A stretch of 26,209 nucleotides of DNA. It comes from Scalindua sp964437425 (GTDB lineage: Bacteria > Planctomycetota > Brocadiia > Brocadiales > Scalinduaceae). The stretch is from positions 1 to 26,209 of the forward strand of contig CAYTGO010000043.1 in NCBI GenBank assembly GCA_964437425.1, written 5' to 3'. Shown here piece by piece: positions 1-6,593 of the stretch (the stretch's first letter is position 1; the number at the start of each line of letters is the position of its first letter). The notes beneath the pieces are model-generated. The model was not told the DNA's origin. It did no database searches and was given only the letters and a program-made list of their open reading frames with translations. The position numbers were made by a program, and so were the translations under genes.

Positions 1-143
1 TCAACATCTCTGCAAGGGGTTATAATAAAATACTCAAGGTCGGCAGGACCATTGCTGACCTTGATAGCAGTGAAAATGTGTGTGTGGAGCACATTTTAGA
101 GGCCATCCAGTACAGAAATCTGGATCGTGATTTGTGGAGATAG
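1..143 (+). CDS. comM: ComM/YifB-family Mg-chelatase-like ATPase, C-terminal end (partial)
   Basis: The 5' part of the gene lies outside the window; the first complete codon is at 3. The visible 46 residues read NISARGYNKILKVGRTIADL, then a short linker, then HILEAIQYRNLDRDLWR and a TAG stop at 141-143. An SARGYNKILKVGRTIADL-type helix followed by an EAIQYR ending is typical of the C-terminal Mg_chelatase_C domain of YifB/ComM AAA+ proteins. In naturally competent bacteria ComM is a helicase that promotes branch migration during integration of transforming DNA; in others the role is unclear. The stop is one base from the convergent stop of the receiver gene. The last 68 bp recur, diverged, at 3328-3395. 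Confidence 0.85.
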   Translation, partial: NISARGYNKILKVGRTIADLDSSENVCVEHILEAIQYRNLDRDLWR

Positions 144-144
144 A

Positions 145-513
145 TTATCTCTTCCGCATTGTAAGGTCTACAAGTATCGTTGTCTCCAGGTGATTGAGAT
201 CAATAGGCTTGGTTACATATTCATCCGCACCTGATTTGAGAGCTTCCTTCCCAATCTCTTCATCCTTTACGGCAGTTACCATTATAATGCCGATATCCTT
301 GTCAAACTCCCTCACACGTTTCAAAACCTCCATACCATCCATTCCGGGCATCCTTATATCAAGAAGTATTAAATCTGGTTTTTCATTCTTTACCTTTTCC
401 AATGCATCCTCTCCATTATGTGATACAATGGCATCGTATCCCTTTGCTTCCATAAACTTCTTAATCGCATTACATGCTCTGACCTCATCATCTACAACTA
501 ATATTTTGCTCAT
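145..513 (-). CDS. Stand-alone response regulator receiver protein
   Basis: A 122-residue protein made only of a CheY-like receiver domain, with no output domain. The acidic pocket is D8/D9 (VVDDE), the phospho-acceptor is D52 in LLDIRMPGMDG, the switch Thr is T80 in MVTA and the conserved Lys is K102 in TKP. I start it at the ATG at 513 because GGAG lies 8 bases upstream. A TTG codon 24 bases further up is also open but has no such site. It follows the histidine kinase gene on the same strand after 118 bp, so it is probably co-transcribed and is the likely phosphotransfer partner. Without an output domain it must act by protein contact or through a second kinase. It converges on comM with a one-base gap. 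Confidence 0.93.
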   Translation of the reverse strand: MSKILVVDDEVRACNAIKKFMEAKGYDAIVSHNGEDALEKVKNEKPDLILLDIRMPGMDGMEVLKRVREFDKDIGIIMVTAVKDEEIGKEALKSGADEYVTKPIDLNHLETTILVDLTMRKR

Positions 514-631
514 ACAATGTACTCCATTCTTTATCAAAGGTTCTTTTCATTTCCACACAAAACTAATCTTCAATTCCGGAAATCTAATAATTTCAATCTC
601 TTCTGCGAGAAGCCAGGTTATTTCTGCATTA

Positions 632-3004
632 TTATGTCTTAGCAGGTAAATCAATTATAAATGTCGTCCCTTTTCCTTCTTTACTATTTACACGCATTTC
701 CCCTCCATGGGTTTTAATGATCCCATATGATATACTCAGGCCAAGGCCAGTGCCCTCACCTTCTTTCTTGGTAGTAAAAAAAGGATCAAATACCTTGTCA
801 ATGTTGCTACTTTTAATACCACATCCTGTATCTTTAAGTTTTATTCTTACAAATGATTTTCCTTGCTTTTCTATATTCAGTGTACTAGTTGTTAGTTCTC
901 CACCTTCTGGCATAGCGTGACCTGCATTTGTTATTATATTCAGAAACACCTGTCTTAATTTATCACTATTTGCCATAATCATAGGTAATTCCTCCTCAAA
1001 TTTCCTTATAAACCTTATATCTTCTAATTTCATATCAGGCTCAACAATGGATATTACCTTTTCTAAGAAACTGTTTATTTCAACATCTTCAACATTTTCA
1101 TTTCCCTTCCTTGAAAATAATAACAAACTGTCTGTAATCTTAACAATACGATCAATCTCCTCAAGGATATCTTTCAAATACGTTTCTTCTTCTGAACCCT
1201 TTTCTTCTTTCAACAACATTAATTGAGTATAAGTTGAAATGATATTCAAAGGATTTAATATTTCATGAAACACACCTGCTGTCATTTGTCCAAGAGATGC
1301 CATCTTATATGATACTCTTACACTTTTTTCTATCCGCTTACGCTTTGTGATGTCTCTTATTATGCCCACTGCATTCCATTTGCCTTTTAATTTTACGGCA
1401 GAGATGGATAGTTCTATAGGAAATTCTGATCCGTCTTTCCTAATGGCGGTCAATTCAACCGTTTCCCCGATTATAGGACCTTGTCCGGTCTCTTTGAATC
1501 TTCCAAATCCTTTTAAATGATCTTCCTGTAATCTATTCGGAATAATTGTTTCATGCAATTTTCTACCTATTGCTTCTTCTTTTGAATAGTCAAACATTTT
1601 TTCAGCAGCCTCGTTCCAGTATGAAATCTCTTCATCATTGTTTAGCAAAATAATCCCGTCGTTAGCAGTGGCGCTTATTGCTTCGAACGTTTCCTCTCTC
1701 TCTTGCAGCGTTTCCTCAGCTCTCTTGTGTTTTGCATGTGTTCGCAGCGACACAATGCCATACACAAGGTCGTCTGCCAATTCCATCAACAGTTTTACTC
1801 CCTCATCATTAAAGGCATCAGGCAACTCCGCATAGACATTCAGAACTCCAAATAACCGATTGTCTTTAATTAAAGGGAGAACGATTAACGATGAATAACC
1901 CAGCTTAGTTGCTTCAGCACGCAATGGAGCGTAGTCGGGATTTGTCATGATATTTCTTACAATGCAGGGTTTGTTTGTTCGGAGAGCTGTGCCGGTAGGG
2001 CTGAATTCCATTTGAGTATCTTCCAACACGAGATTTGCTGTCTTGAGATACCCTTCCTCATATCCCATTTGTGACATAGGGCGTATACATATAGTATTCT
2101 TTTCGCCCGGTTTGGTAAAACCAATCCAGACTAGATGATATTTACCTGCTTCCGAGATGGTCCGGCATATTTTCTGCAGTAAATCGGGCTCGTGTGAAGC
2201 ATGTATCAGCACCTTATTGCAGCTACTGAGCACTTTGAGTGCCCTGTTGACTTTTGCCAACTCGTTCTTAGAGTTTAGAGCATCATCCAACGAACTCTTT
2301 ATCCTCGTCTTAGTTTCCCAATTAAATATTCCGAGGACTCGTATTGTGCTATAAGCTATGACGATAGCACATAAGGTACGAAAAACCTGCACAGGAATAC
2401 CAATGGTGTCTAAAAAAAATGTATAATTGAGGACAGATGCCGGGAGGAACCCTGCCTGGGGGACAACTAAACCGGAAAAGATACCGTAAATGGCAAAAGA
2501 AATTAATGCTATATACAGATTTCTAACAATTCCAAACTCCTTTGTATTCTTAAATGCAGATAATTGCAGGAAAAAGGCGTAGGAGGTTAAGAACATGCCC
2601 GGAGCTCCAAGTAAATACCTAGCCCACACCCCCCACATTAAGAGCTGTTGACTGCTTAGGGCAATTATTATTGCCCAGGTTATTAATAAAATTATTGGCA
2701 GAAACTTTAATATTGAATATTTCTTCTTGGTTTCAGTTATGACTTTTGCACCAAAGTAAATCAAAAATAAAAATGATACCGGCATAACAATCATACGTGT
2801 AATCTTAAGAGGCATTATTTCCATTGGTTTTTGAATGAGCGTAAACATATCTATCCACTCGTTAATTCCATGAATGACTCCAAATGCAGCAATTAGCCAT
2901 AAATTGTCTGCCAATATAAATCTACTATCCTTCTTTGGATAGAGGAGTATTGAGAATCCTAAAATGAAAAAGGCCAGGCCATAAAAAAAGAATACAACTG
3001 TCAT
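632..3004 (-). CDS. Membrane GAF-PAS sensor histidine kinase
   Basis: A 790-residue hybrid of sensing modules. Residues 1 to about 230 hold several hydrophobic segments, so the sensor is membrane-embedded. A GAF-like domain follows at about 265-415, then a PAS domain at about 440-555 (ISATANDGIILLNNDEEISYWN, ending in the PAC-like GIIRDITKRKR). The HisKA dimerisation helix has H580 in FHEILNPLN. The HATPase domain shows the N box (NIITNAGHAM, near 689), G1 (DTGCGI, near 725), the F box (DPFFTTKKEGEGTG) and GLGL near 750. All residues needed for autophosphorylation are present. TTGGAGAC just upstream of the ATG supports the start. The signal sensed cannot be read from the sequence. The adjacent receiver is the probable target. 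Confidence 0.95.
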   Translation of the reverse strand: MTVVFFFYGLAFFILGFSILLYPKKDSRFILADNLWLIAAFGVIHGINEWIDMFTLIQKPMEIMPLKITRMIVMPVSFLFLIYFGAKVITETKKKYSILKFLPIILLITWAIIIALSSQQLLMWGVWARYLLGAPGMFLTSYAFFLQLSAFKNTKEFGIVRNLYIALISFAIYGIFSGLVVPQAGFLPASVLNYTFFLDTIGIPVQVFRTLCAIVIAYSTIRVLGIFNWETKTRIKSSLDDALNSKNELAKVNRALKVLSSCNKVLIHASHEPDLLQKICRTISEAGKYHLVWIGFTKPGEKNTICIRPMSQMGYEEGYLKTANLVLEDTQMEFSPTGTALRTNKPCIVRNIMTNPDYAPLRAEATKLGYSSLIVLPLIKDNRLFGVLNVYAELPDAFNDEGVKLLMELADDLVYGIVSLRTHAKHKRAEETLQEREETFEAISATANDGIILLNNDEEISYWNEAAEKMFDYSKEEAIGRKLHETIIPNRLQEDHLKGFGRFKETGQGPIIGETVELTAIRKDGSEFPIELSISAVKLKGKWNAVGIIRDITKRKRIEKSVRVSYKMASLGQMTAGVFHEILNPLNIISTYTQLMLLKEEKGSEEETYLKDILEEIDRIVKITDSLLLFSRKGNENVEDVEINSFLEKVISIVEPDMKLEDIRFIRKFEEELPMIMANSDKLRQVFLNIITNAGHAMPEGGELTTSTLNIEKQGKSFVRIKLKDTGCGIKSSNIDKVFDPFFTTKKEGEGTGLGLSISYGIIKTHGGEMRVNSKEGKGTTFIIDLPAKT

Positions 3005-3147
3005 ATTGTCTCCAATATACTTTTTATTGTAGTCAAACTAAAGAAGCGATATCTTGTCTATTTTCTGTGTTTTAGATATTGAAAGCTTATAATATTAAGT
3101 ATCTAAATCAAGGTAAAAAACTATGATTGAACATAAATTCCTTGATA

Positions 3148-3325
3148 TCAGGTGCCAGAAGGATAAGGCTTGAAAAAGGTGGTTAGATCTTTTAAAAACC
3201 TTTCAGGTGGTTGTCGTTTATTCCTTTCCCATTTGCTGAGCGTACCTGGGTCTATGCTAAGTTGGCAGGCCAATTCATTCTGGCTAAGACCAAGGCGTCT
3301 TTTTCTCAGGTGGTCTCCAATTGTC
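3148..3325 (-). pseudogene. N-terminally truncated XRE-family helix-turn-helix gene
   Basis: Read on the minus strand, this stretch gives KTIGDHLRKRRLGLSQNELA, then CQLSIDPGTLSKWERNKRQP and PERFLKDLTTFF, ending at a TGA at 3148-3150. That is a complete XRE/Cro-type helix-turn-helix: LGLSQNELACQLSID is helices 2 and 3, and TLSKWERNKRQP is the recognition helix and following turn. Intact relatives begin with further residues and a start codon. Here the frame runs into the duplicated comM tail at about 3326 with no credible start. I read it as a gene remnant cut by the rearrangement that placed the comM fragment, though expression from an alternative codon is not excluded. Confidence 0.65.
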
Positions 3326-3327
3326 TT

Positions 3328-3395
3328 ATGTGTTTGTGGGGCACATATTAGAAGCCATCCAGTACAGAAATCTGGACCGTGATCTGTGGAAATGA
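3328..3395 (+). pseudogene. Duplicated comM 3' end
   Basis: This 68-bp stretch matches 76-143 at 59 of 68 positions without gaps and encodes VFVGHILEAIQYRNLDRDLW, then Lys and a TGA stop. It carries no start and no upstream comM sequence, so it is a fragment. Most differences are third-position or conservative changes, so the copy derives from a functional relative or decayed slowly. Together with the genuine comM end it brackets the two-component operon in direct orientation. Confidence 0.75.
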
Positions 3396-3438
3396 TTTTT
3401 TCAGGTGTCTAACGAGATTAATTGTCAATAGATTAGGT

Positions 3439-3480
3439 TTGACCTCGGCAACTTCAATAGGTGACCCTGGCAACTCAATA
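3439..3480. repeat. Two degenerate tandem units of about 20 bp
   Basis: TGACCTCGGCAACTTCAATA at 3440-3459 is followed by TGACCCTGGCAACTCAATA at 3462-3480, about 17 of 20 positions shared with one gap. No coding sense was seen. This fills the gap between the comM fragment and the next gene. Confidence 0.4.
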
Positions 3481-3530
3481 AACGAATATCAAAGATGTGA
3501 CCCCTTCTCGATAATACCAGTATGCCTATC

Positions 3531-3758
3531 TTAAATATCTTGTCCATATGCTTCTTCCTCCTTTATAAGTTGTTGATGAAGCCCACTGATTTGCTCAATA
3601 CATTTTTCCAGAGTCTTTGTTGGATTAGGGGAGTCTTTTACATGGCGTTTAATTGCGTTATGTAAATTAATGATCGTTGCATTAATCGAATGTGCTTGCT
3701 CTTCGTAGGTAAGTTCCTCAAAAGTTTTTGTATCGTCTTTATGGCGTGGATTTGACAT
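3531..3758 (-). CDS. Small hypothetical helical protein
   Basis: A 75-residue, charged, probably all-helical soluble protein. I do not recognise a family. AAAGGAGGAG lies 5 bases before the ATG, which strongly supports translation and this start. The N-terminal third is acidic and polar (KDDTKTFEELTYEEQAHS). The rest alternates hydrophobic and charged residues in a way that fits a coiled coil or helical hairpin (INATIINLHNAIKRHV and LEKCIEQISGLHQQL). It is the last gene of a same-strand run of small unknown genes. There is no signal peptide or membrane segment. Confidence 0.6.
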   Translation of the reverse strand: MSNPRHKDDTKTFEELTYEEQAHSINATIINLHNAIKRHVKDSPNPTKTLEKCIEQISGLHQQLIKEEEAYGQDI

Positions 3759-3811
3759 GGCTTCTCCTCCTTTGAAATAAGGTTATCCTAAGTGCTCTTT
3801 CCGTCAGAGTA

Positions 3812-4345
3812 TTAAAATCTATGACCTCCTCTTTTCCAGAAATGTGCTATCTTCTCTTTAAATTCTGCAAGTTCTTTCTCATTCAGTTTACGATTATATT
3901 TCGAGGTAAGATGAAAAGGGTCTTTTATGTGTTCTGGATAAACGAACTTAGGGAGCCGTCTTATATTAAAGTCATCACGGTTCACGTCTTGTAATAACCA
4001 TCTAATATTTTGTTCAAGAATGTTATCCGACTTAGCGCAATAACCATCATAATTAATATCATAACTACAACCTATAATATTATTACCAGTGAAAAACCCC
4101 ATCTTGTCTTCCTCTGATAACTGAGTCTCCTTGTGACAAATAAGAAAATAGGGCAAAGTTAATTTCATTATAGCTTTTGTCTCATCGTCTTTTTCCTCCA
4201 TCGTTTCTCTTATTTGCTCCTTTAAGTCTTCAGATTCCAATAACACCTTCATTCTCTCTCGTGTTATCTCTATTCCCTCCTTTGTGTAGGCGTCTTTAAA
4301 AAAGAGAATTTTAGTGCCTTCAAATATTATTTCTTCTGTCCTCAT
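3812..4345 (-). CDS. Hypothetical protein of 177 residues
   Basis: An unrecognised soluble protein. It opens with MRTEEIIFEGTKILFFKDAY and is acidic in the middle (EDLKEQIRETMEEKDDETKA). The C-terminal half is richer in aromatic residues and basic, ending FKEKIAHFWKRGGHRF. No catalytic motif, signal peptide or membrane segment is visible. The ribosome binding site is weak (GCGAAG), in contrast to the neighbours, so the start is less certain. It lies 32 bp downstream of the small membrane protein gene on the same strand and 53 bp upstream of the next gene, which suggests a shared transcript. It could be an effector or immunity-type protein of an accessory island, but nothing shows this. Confidence 0.6.
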   Translation of the reverse strand: MRTEEIIFEGTKILFFKDAYTKEGIEITRERMKVLLESEDLKEQIRETMEEKDDETKAIMKLTLPYFLICHKETQLSEEDKMGFFTGNNIIGCSYDINYDGYCAKSDNILEQNIRWLLQDVNRDDFNIRRLPKFVYPEHIKDPFHLTSKYNRKLNEKELAEFKEKIAHFWKRGGHRF

Positions 4346-4377
4346 CTTCGCCCGTTTATCGTTCTCAGGTGATAAGA

Positions 4378-4596
4378 TTAATCACTCTTGTTTTCAGATC
4401 GATTCTTTTTTCGATAGATGCGCCAACCAATCGTGTAGTAGATAAGAGCAAAAAGCGTAGATAAAACAAAATACTTATAAAAAACACTAACGTGATAGTT
4501 ACCCAAGGTATCACCAGACCCAAGACATATCATAATATTAAATAAAACAAATGCCCAGATTGCTATCAACTGTCCTATTGTTATTTTGTACATCAT
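4378..4596 (-). CDS. Small two-helix membrane protein
   Basis: A 72-residue protein with two hydrophobic spans, about residues 8-27 (GQLIAIWAFVLFNIMICLG) and 41-60 (YFVLSTLFALIYYTIGW). A basic, polar tail follows (RIYRKKNRSENKSD) that should face the cytoplasm by the positive-inside rule. The ATG follows AAGGGGATT, a usable ribosome binding site. No family recognised. The downstream copy of the roughly 32-bp direct repeat (4628-4659) lies 31 bp upstream of the start, so this gene begins just after a repeat boundary. Confidence 0.6.
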   Translation of the reverse strand: MMYKITIGQLIAIWAFVLFNIMICLGSGDTLGNYHVSVFYKYFVLSTLFALIYYTIGWRIYRKKNRSENKSD

Positions 4597-4627
4597 AATC
4601 CCCTTTTACTACTTCCTTCCAATAGAG

Positions 4628-4659
4628 TTAACCTACCTTCCTTATCATATTTGCCAATC
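4628..4659 (-). repeat. Direct repeat, copy 1
   Basis: On the plus strand it begins TTAACCTACCTTCCTTATCA and ends GCCAATC. It matches 5193-5223 at 28 of 32 positions with one gap. It sits 9 bp beyond the stop of the 4668-5135 gene. No internal hairpin was seen, so it is not an obvious attC-type site. Confidence 0.55.
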
Positions 4660-4667
4660 GCCCATTC

Positions 4668-5135
4668 TCACTCCGTCAAATCTATAATCTTGTAATGCTC
4701 AATTGCATCATCCACGGCAGTTGATGTGCCTATGTATTCATCATAAAGATGAGGAAACATACTAGCACGTTTTTGTGCATCTGGTTCTTTATGAAACTCT
4801 TGAAGTGACCCAATGAAATTATTAAATACTATTATAGTTGAATTACCGAGTGGCAGCTTGTCCACAAATGGTTTTCTAGTAGAAACAAAAACTTTCATTT
4901 CCTGTTCCAATTGTTTTCTAGAAGCCTCAAATTCATATCCTCCCGGAATCTTGGCTCCCATTTCATCCCAATATGGAGTAGAAGTTAGAGCAAATCCAAT
5001 GAACATTAATATACCTATAATTCTTGGATTACGTAGCTCTCTATCGTGCCAATAACTATGTGTGTAAATTACAATTGAATATAACAGTATCGCTCCACCT
5101 ATACCAATGGGAATCAAGAAACCAAAGCTAGTCAT
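4668..5135 (-). CDS. Hypothetical membrane protein, repeat-bracketed
   Basis: A 155-residue protein with two hydrophobic spans near the N-terminus, about residues 4-26 (FGFLIPIGIGGAILLYSIVI) and 39-55 (IIGILMFIGFALTSTPY). A soluble domain of about 100 residues follows, rich in charged and aromatic residues and ending EHYKIIDLTE. I recognise no family. AAAGGAGTG lies 10 bases before the ATG. The gene lies between two direct repeats (4628-4659 and 5193-5223), so repeat-gene-repeat forms a one-gene unit of about 565 bp in an island that also carries an integrase remnant. It may be cassette cargo. Confidence 0.6.
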   Translation of the reverse strand: MTSFGFLIPIGIGGAILLYSIVIYTHSYWHDRELRNPRIIGILMFIGFALTSTPYWDEMGAKIPGGYEFEASRKQLEQEMKVFVSTRKPFVDKLPLGNSTIIVFNNFIGSLQEFHKEPDAQKRASMFPHLYDEYIGTSTAVDDAIEHYKIIDLTE

Positions 5136-5192
5136 TATTTAATCACTCCTTTCGCTCCAATAATCAATCTTTCCATGGTGAATTAGTCATAA

Positions 5193-5223
5193 TTAACCTA
5201 CCTTCCTAATCATATTCGCTATC
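5193..5223 (-). repeat. Direct repeat, copy 2, at the integrase break
   Basis: On the plus strand it begins TTAACCTACCTTCCTAATCA and ends CGCTATC. Read on the minus strand it starts where the integrase reading frame runs into its premature TAG, so homology to the integrase seems to end at the repeat edge. See copy 1 at 4628-4659. Confidence 0.55.
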
Positions 5224-5350
5224 TTACAGTCCACGTAATGCGACCTTTCATTAAATCAAGCTCTGCTATCTCTCTGCAAAACTTTAATAGCTTGTCTCTC
5301 TCCTTGTCGTCCATGAACTTATCGCGTGTGATTTTATAATCAGTCTTCAT
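5219..5350 (-). pseudogene. Tyrosine recombinase/integrase, N-terminal fragment
   Basis: Forty-three residues from an ATG at 5350 to a TAG at 5219-5221: MKTDYKITRDKFMDDKERDK, then LLKFCREIAELDLMKGRITW and TVR. The pattern of a basic ITR-K-F lead, a helix ending in LLK and then a KGR-TW segment resembles the start of tyrosine-type site-specific recombinases, just before the YMLVxLAL-xTGLR region that carries the first catalytic Arg. All catalytic residues (R, K, H-x-x-R, H, Y) would lie downstream and are absent. AAGGAA sits 7 bases before the ATG, and the start overlaps the stop of the TPR gene as ATGA. So the fragment may be translated although it cannot be a recombinase. Confidence 0.55.
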
Positions 5351-6108
5351 TTTGTGATTCCTTCTTCTTTCTTCATAGCCTCTTCCCATTCTTTCAATTT
5401 ATATTTTTCTATCACTTTATTATGAAAAGCCTTTGACCTCTCATCTTTATCTTCCTTAATTAATATCCTCGCCATATCCAAATCTTTTTGCGCCTCGTCT
5501 TTATGATTCAGGAGACTATGAATTTTTGCTCTATTGATAAAAGAAAGAGGATTATCTGATTTTAACTTAATCGACTCATCATATTCTTCCAATGCGTGGT
5601 TATAGTCGCCCATTTTACCATAAACACCACCTATATGGTTGTGAGCATAAGAAGCGCTAGCGTTATCTGATGCAAAAAGTAATGCTTTTTGCATAAAGTC
5701 AATCACTATAGGACTTTTGTTATTATTACTATATTCTGAAGTTCCTTGACTATACCAATAATTAAACTTGATGTCCTTTTCCATAGAATCAATTCTTTCT
5801 ACTAAATTTACTTCATACCTATCAACTACATCTTTGACAGCTTTCTGAGCACTTTTGTCTGCATAGAGATTCGCCTTTCTTTTAATATAACTCACACTAA
5901 ATACGGTAAGACAAATTGTTACTATGGCTATAAAACTTGCAAGAGAAATGTGAACTATATTAATATATTTGATATGGTAACTAAGACGTTTATCCATTGA
6001 TTCATTTTTAGAGTTACATAATTTTTCTGCTGATTCTGACCTCAAAGCAAGTTCAGCCTTTAATGAATCTATTTGTCCTTGTAGAGCTTTTGTATCTCCG
6101 TCTGTCAT
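5347..6108 (-). CDS. Membrane-anchored TPR protein
   Basis: A 253-residue protein. Residues 1-48 are charged and helical, probably coiled coil (ALQGQIDSLKAELALRSESA). One transmembrane helix spans about 51-73 (IVHISLASFIAIVTICLTVF). After a second helical stretch come TPR repeats at about 150-215, including a near-canonical unit (HIGGVYGKMGDYNHALEEYD, then ESIKLKSDNPLSF). There is no signal peptidase site, so it is a single-pass anchor. TPR domains bind partner proteins; no enzyme motif is visible. AAGGGGGAT precedes the ATG, and a candidate promoter lies at 6159-6186. Its stop overlaps the integrase fragment start by four bases (ATGA), so the two are translationally coupled and this is probably the first gene of the minus-strand run. 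Confidence 0.75.
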   Translation of the reverse strand: MTDGDTKALQGQIDSLKAELALRSESAEKLCNSKNESMDKRLSYHIKYINIVHISLASFIAIVTICLTVFSVSYIKRKANLYADKSAQKAVKDVVDRYEVNLVERIDSMEKDIKFNYWYSQGTSEYSNNNKSPIVIDFMQKALLFASDNASASYAHNHIGGVYGKMGDYNHALEEYDESIKLKSDNPLSFINRAKIHSLLNHKDEAQKDLDMARILIKEDKDERSKAFHNKVIEKYKLKEWEEAMKKEEGITK

Positions 6109-6158
6109 AGCGATAATCCCCCTTTTTCTAAAAAAAATACATTGTATATTTTTAATGA

Positions 6159-6186
6159 ATTATACTTTATATTTAATATAAGTAAA
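6159..6186 (-). promoter_or_regulatory. Candidate sigma70 promoter for the TPR gene
   Basis: Read on the minus strand: TTTACT, 16 bp, TATAAT. The -10 is a perfect consensus, the -35 is a 4 of 6 match, and the transcript would begin about 45 bases before the start codon at 6108. The surroundings are extremely AT-rich, so chance matches are expected. Confidence 0.4.
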
Positions 6187-6224
6187 CAAAAAATTGTCAT
6201 AAGTCACTGTTCAATGGTGGTTTA

Positions 6225-6250
6225 TTTAATATAACATATATTATATTAAA
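6225..6250. promoter_or_regulatory. AT-only inverted repeat upstream of the TPR gene
   Basis: TTTAATATAA (6225-6234) and TTATATTAAA (6241-6250) form a perfect 10-bp inverted repeat around a 6-base spacer. A further direct copy of TTTAATATAA lies at 6172-6181, inside the candidate promoter. Position and symmetry suit an operator, but low sequence complexity makes chance plausible. The remainder of 6187-6333 shows nothing I can identify. Confidence 0.3.
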
Positions 6251-6333
6251 AATAGAATAGTAAGGGTCAGGCGAAGTTATTGGTGTTAAAGAAGCAGGCA
6301 GTAGGCAACAAACAAGAAACTTGCCAGGTAAAT

Positions 6334-6445
6334 CCTCGTGATTGACCGCTATTTATTCATTTTGGCAATGCTGCCATTTTGGATAAATAGCGAGATATTT
6401 GGGGATTTTGGCAATGCTGCCATTTTCGGTAAATGCTTACAAATC
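6334..6445. repeat. Nested-hairpin repeat element A (two modules)
   Basis: The element opens with CCTCGTGATTGACC and closes with TTACAAATC, as does element B. It holds two hairpin modules. A1 (6348-6391, 44 bp) has an 11-bp outer stem, GCTATTTATTC with GGATAAATAGC (one G-T pair). A2 (6397-6434, 38 bp) has a decayed 8-bp outer stem. Each encloses a 22-base core: ATTTT, GGCA, loop ATGC, TGCC, ATTTT. In the core the outermost A-T and innermost T-A pair, leaving three T-T mismatches between the outer stem and a 5-bp inner stem. A fragment of the A1 right arm recurs inverted at 6452-6466. Confidence 0.75.
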
Positions 6446-6477
6446 TTCTCTCTATTTATCCAAAATAAAAAAACAAA

Positions 6478-6575
6478 TTCACCGCAAAGTCGTAAAGAGC
6501 GCAAAGTATTAAAGATTATTATAAATTCCTTAATATTTTATCAGTATTTATCCGTGTAAATCCGTGGCTAATTAA
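6478..6575. repeat. CACCGCAAAG / ATCCGTG dispersed-repeat patch
   Basis: Two short motifs lie here: TTCACCGCAAAGTCGTAAAG with GCGCAAAG (6478-6506), and TTTATCCGTGTAAATCCGTG with GCTAATTAA (6547-6575). From general knowledge, strings of this kind (CACCGCAAAGxCGCAAAG; ATCCGTGTAAATCCGTGG) recur between genes in many environmental bacterial genomes. Function is unknown. The patch separates elements A and B. Confidence 0.5.
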
Positions 6576-6593
6576 CCCTTTTCAATCGGCATT

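Noticed and set aside
194..649. A 151-codon plus-strand frame across the receiver gene
   Set aside because: It is the antisense of a perfect receiver domain and shows only Ser/Ile-rich low-complexity sequence.
3170..3382. A 70-codon plus-strand frame across the HTH remnant
   Set aside because: It is the antisense of a recognisable XRE domain, and the comM-like part is in another frame.
4628..5223. Integron attC sites
   Set aside because: The direct repeats have no inverted core sites or hairpin and the integrase fragment sits on the same strand as the genes, so the term cassette is used only as an analogy.
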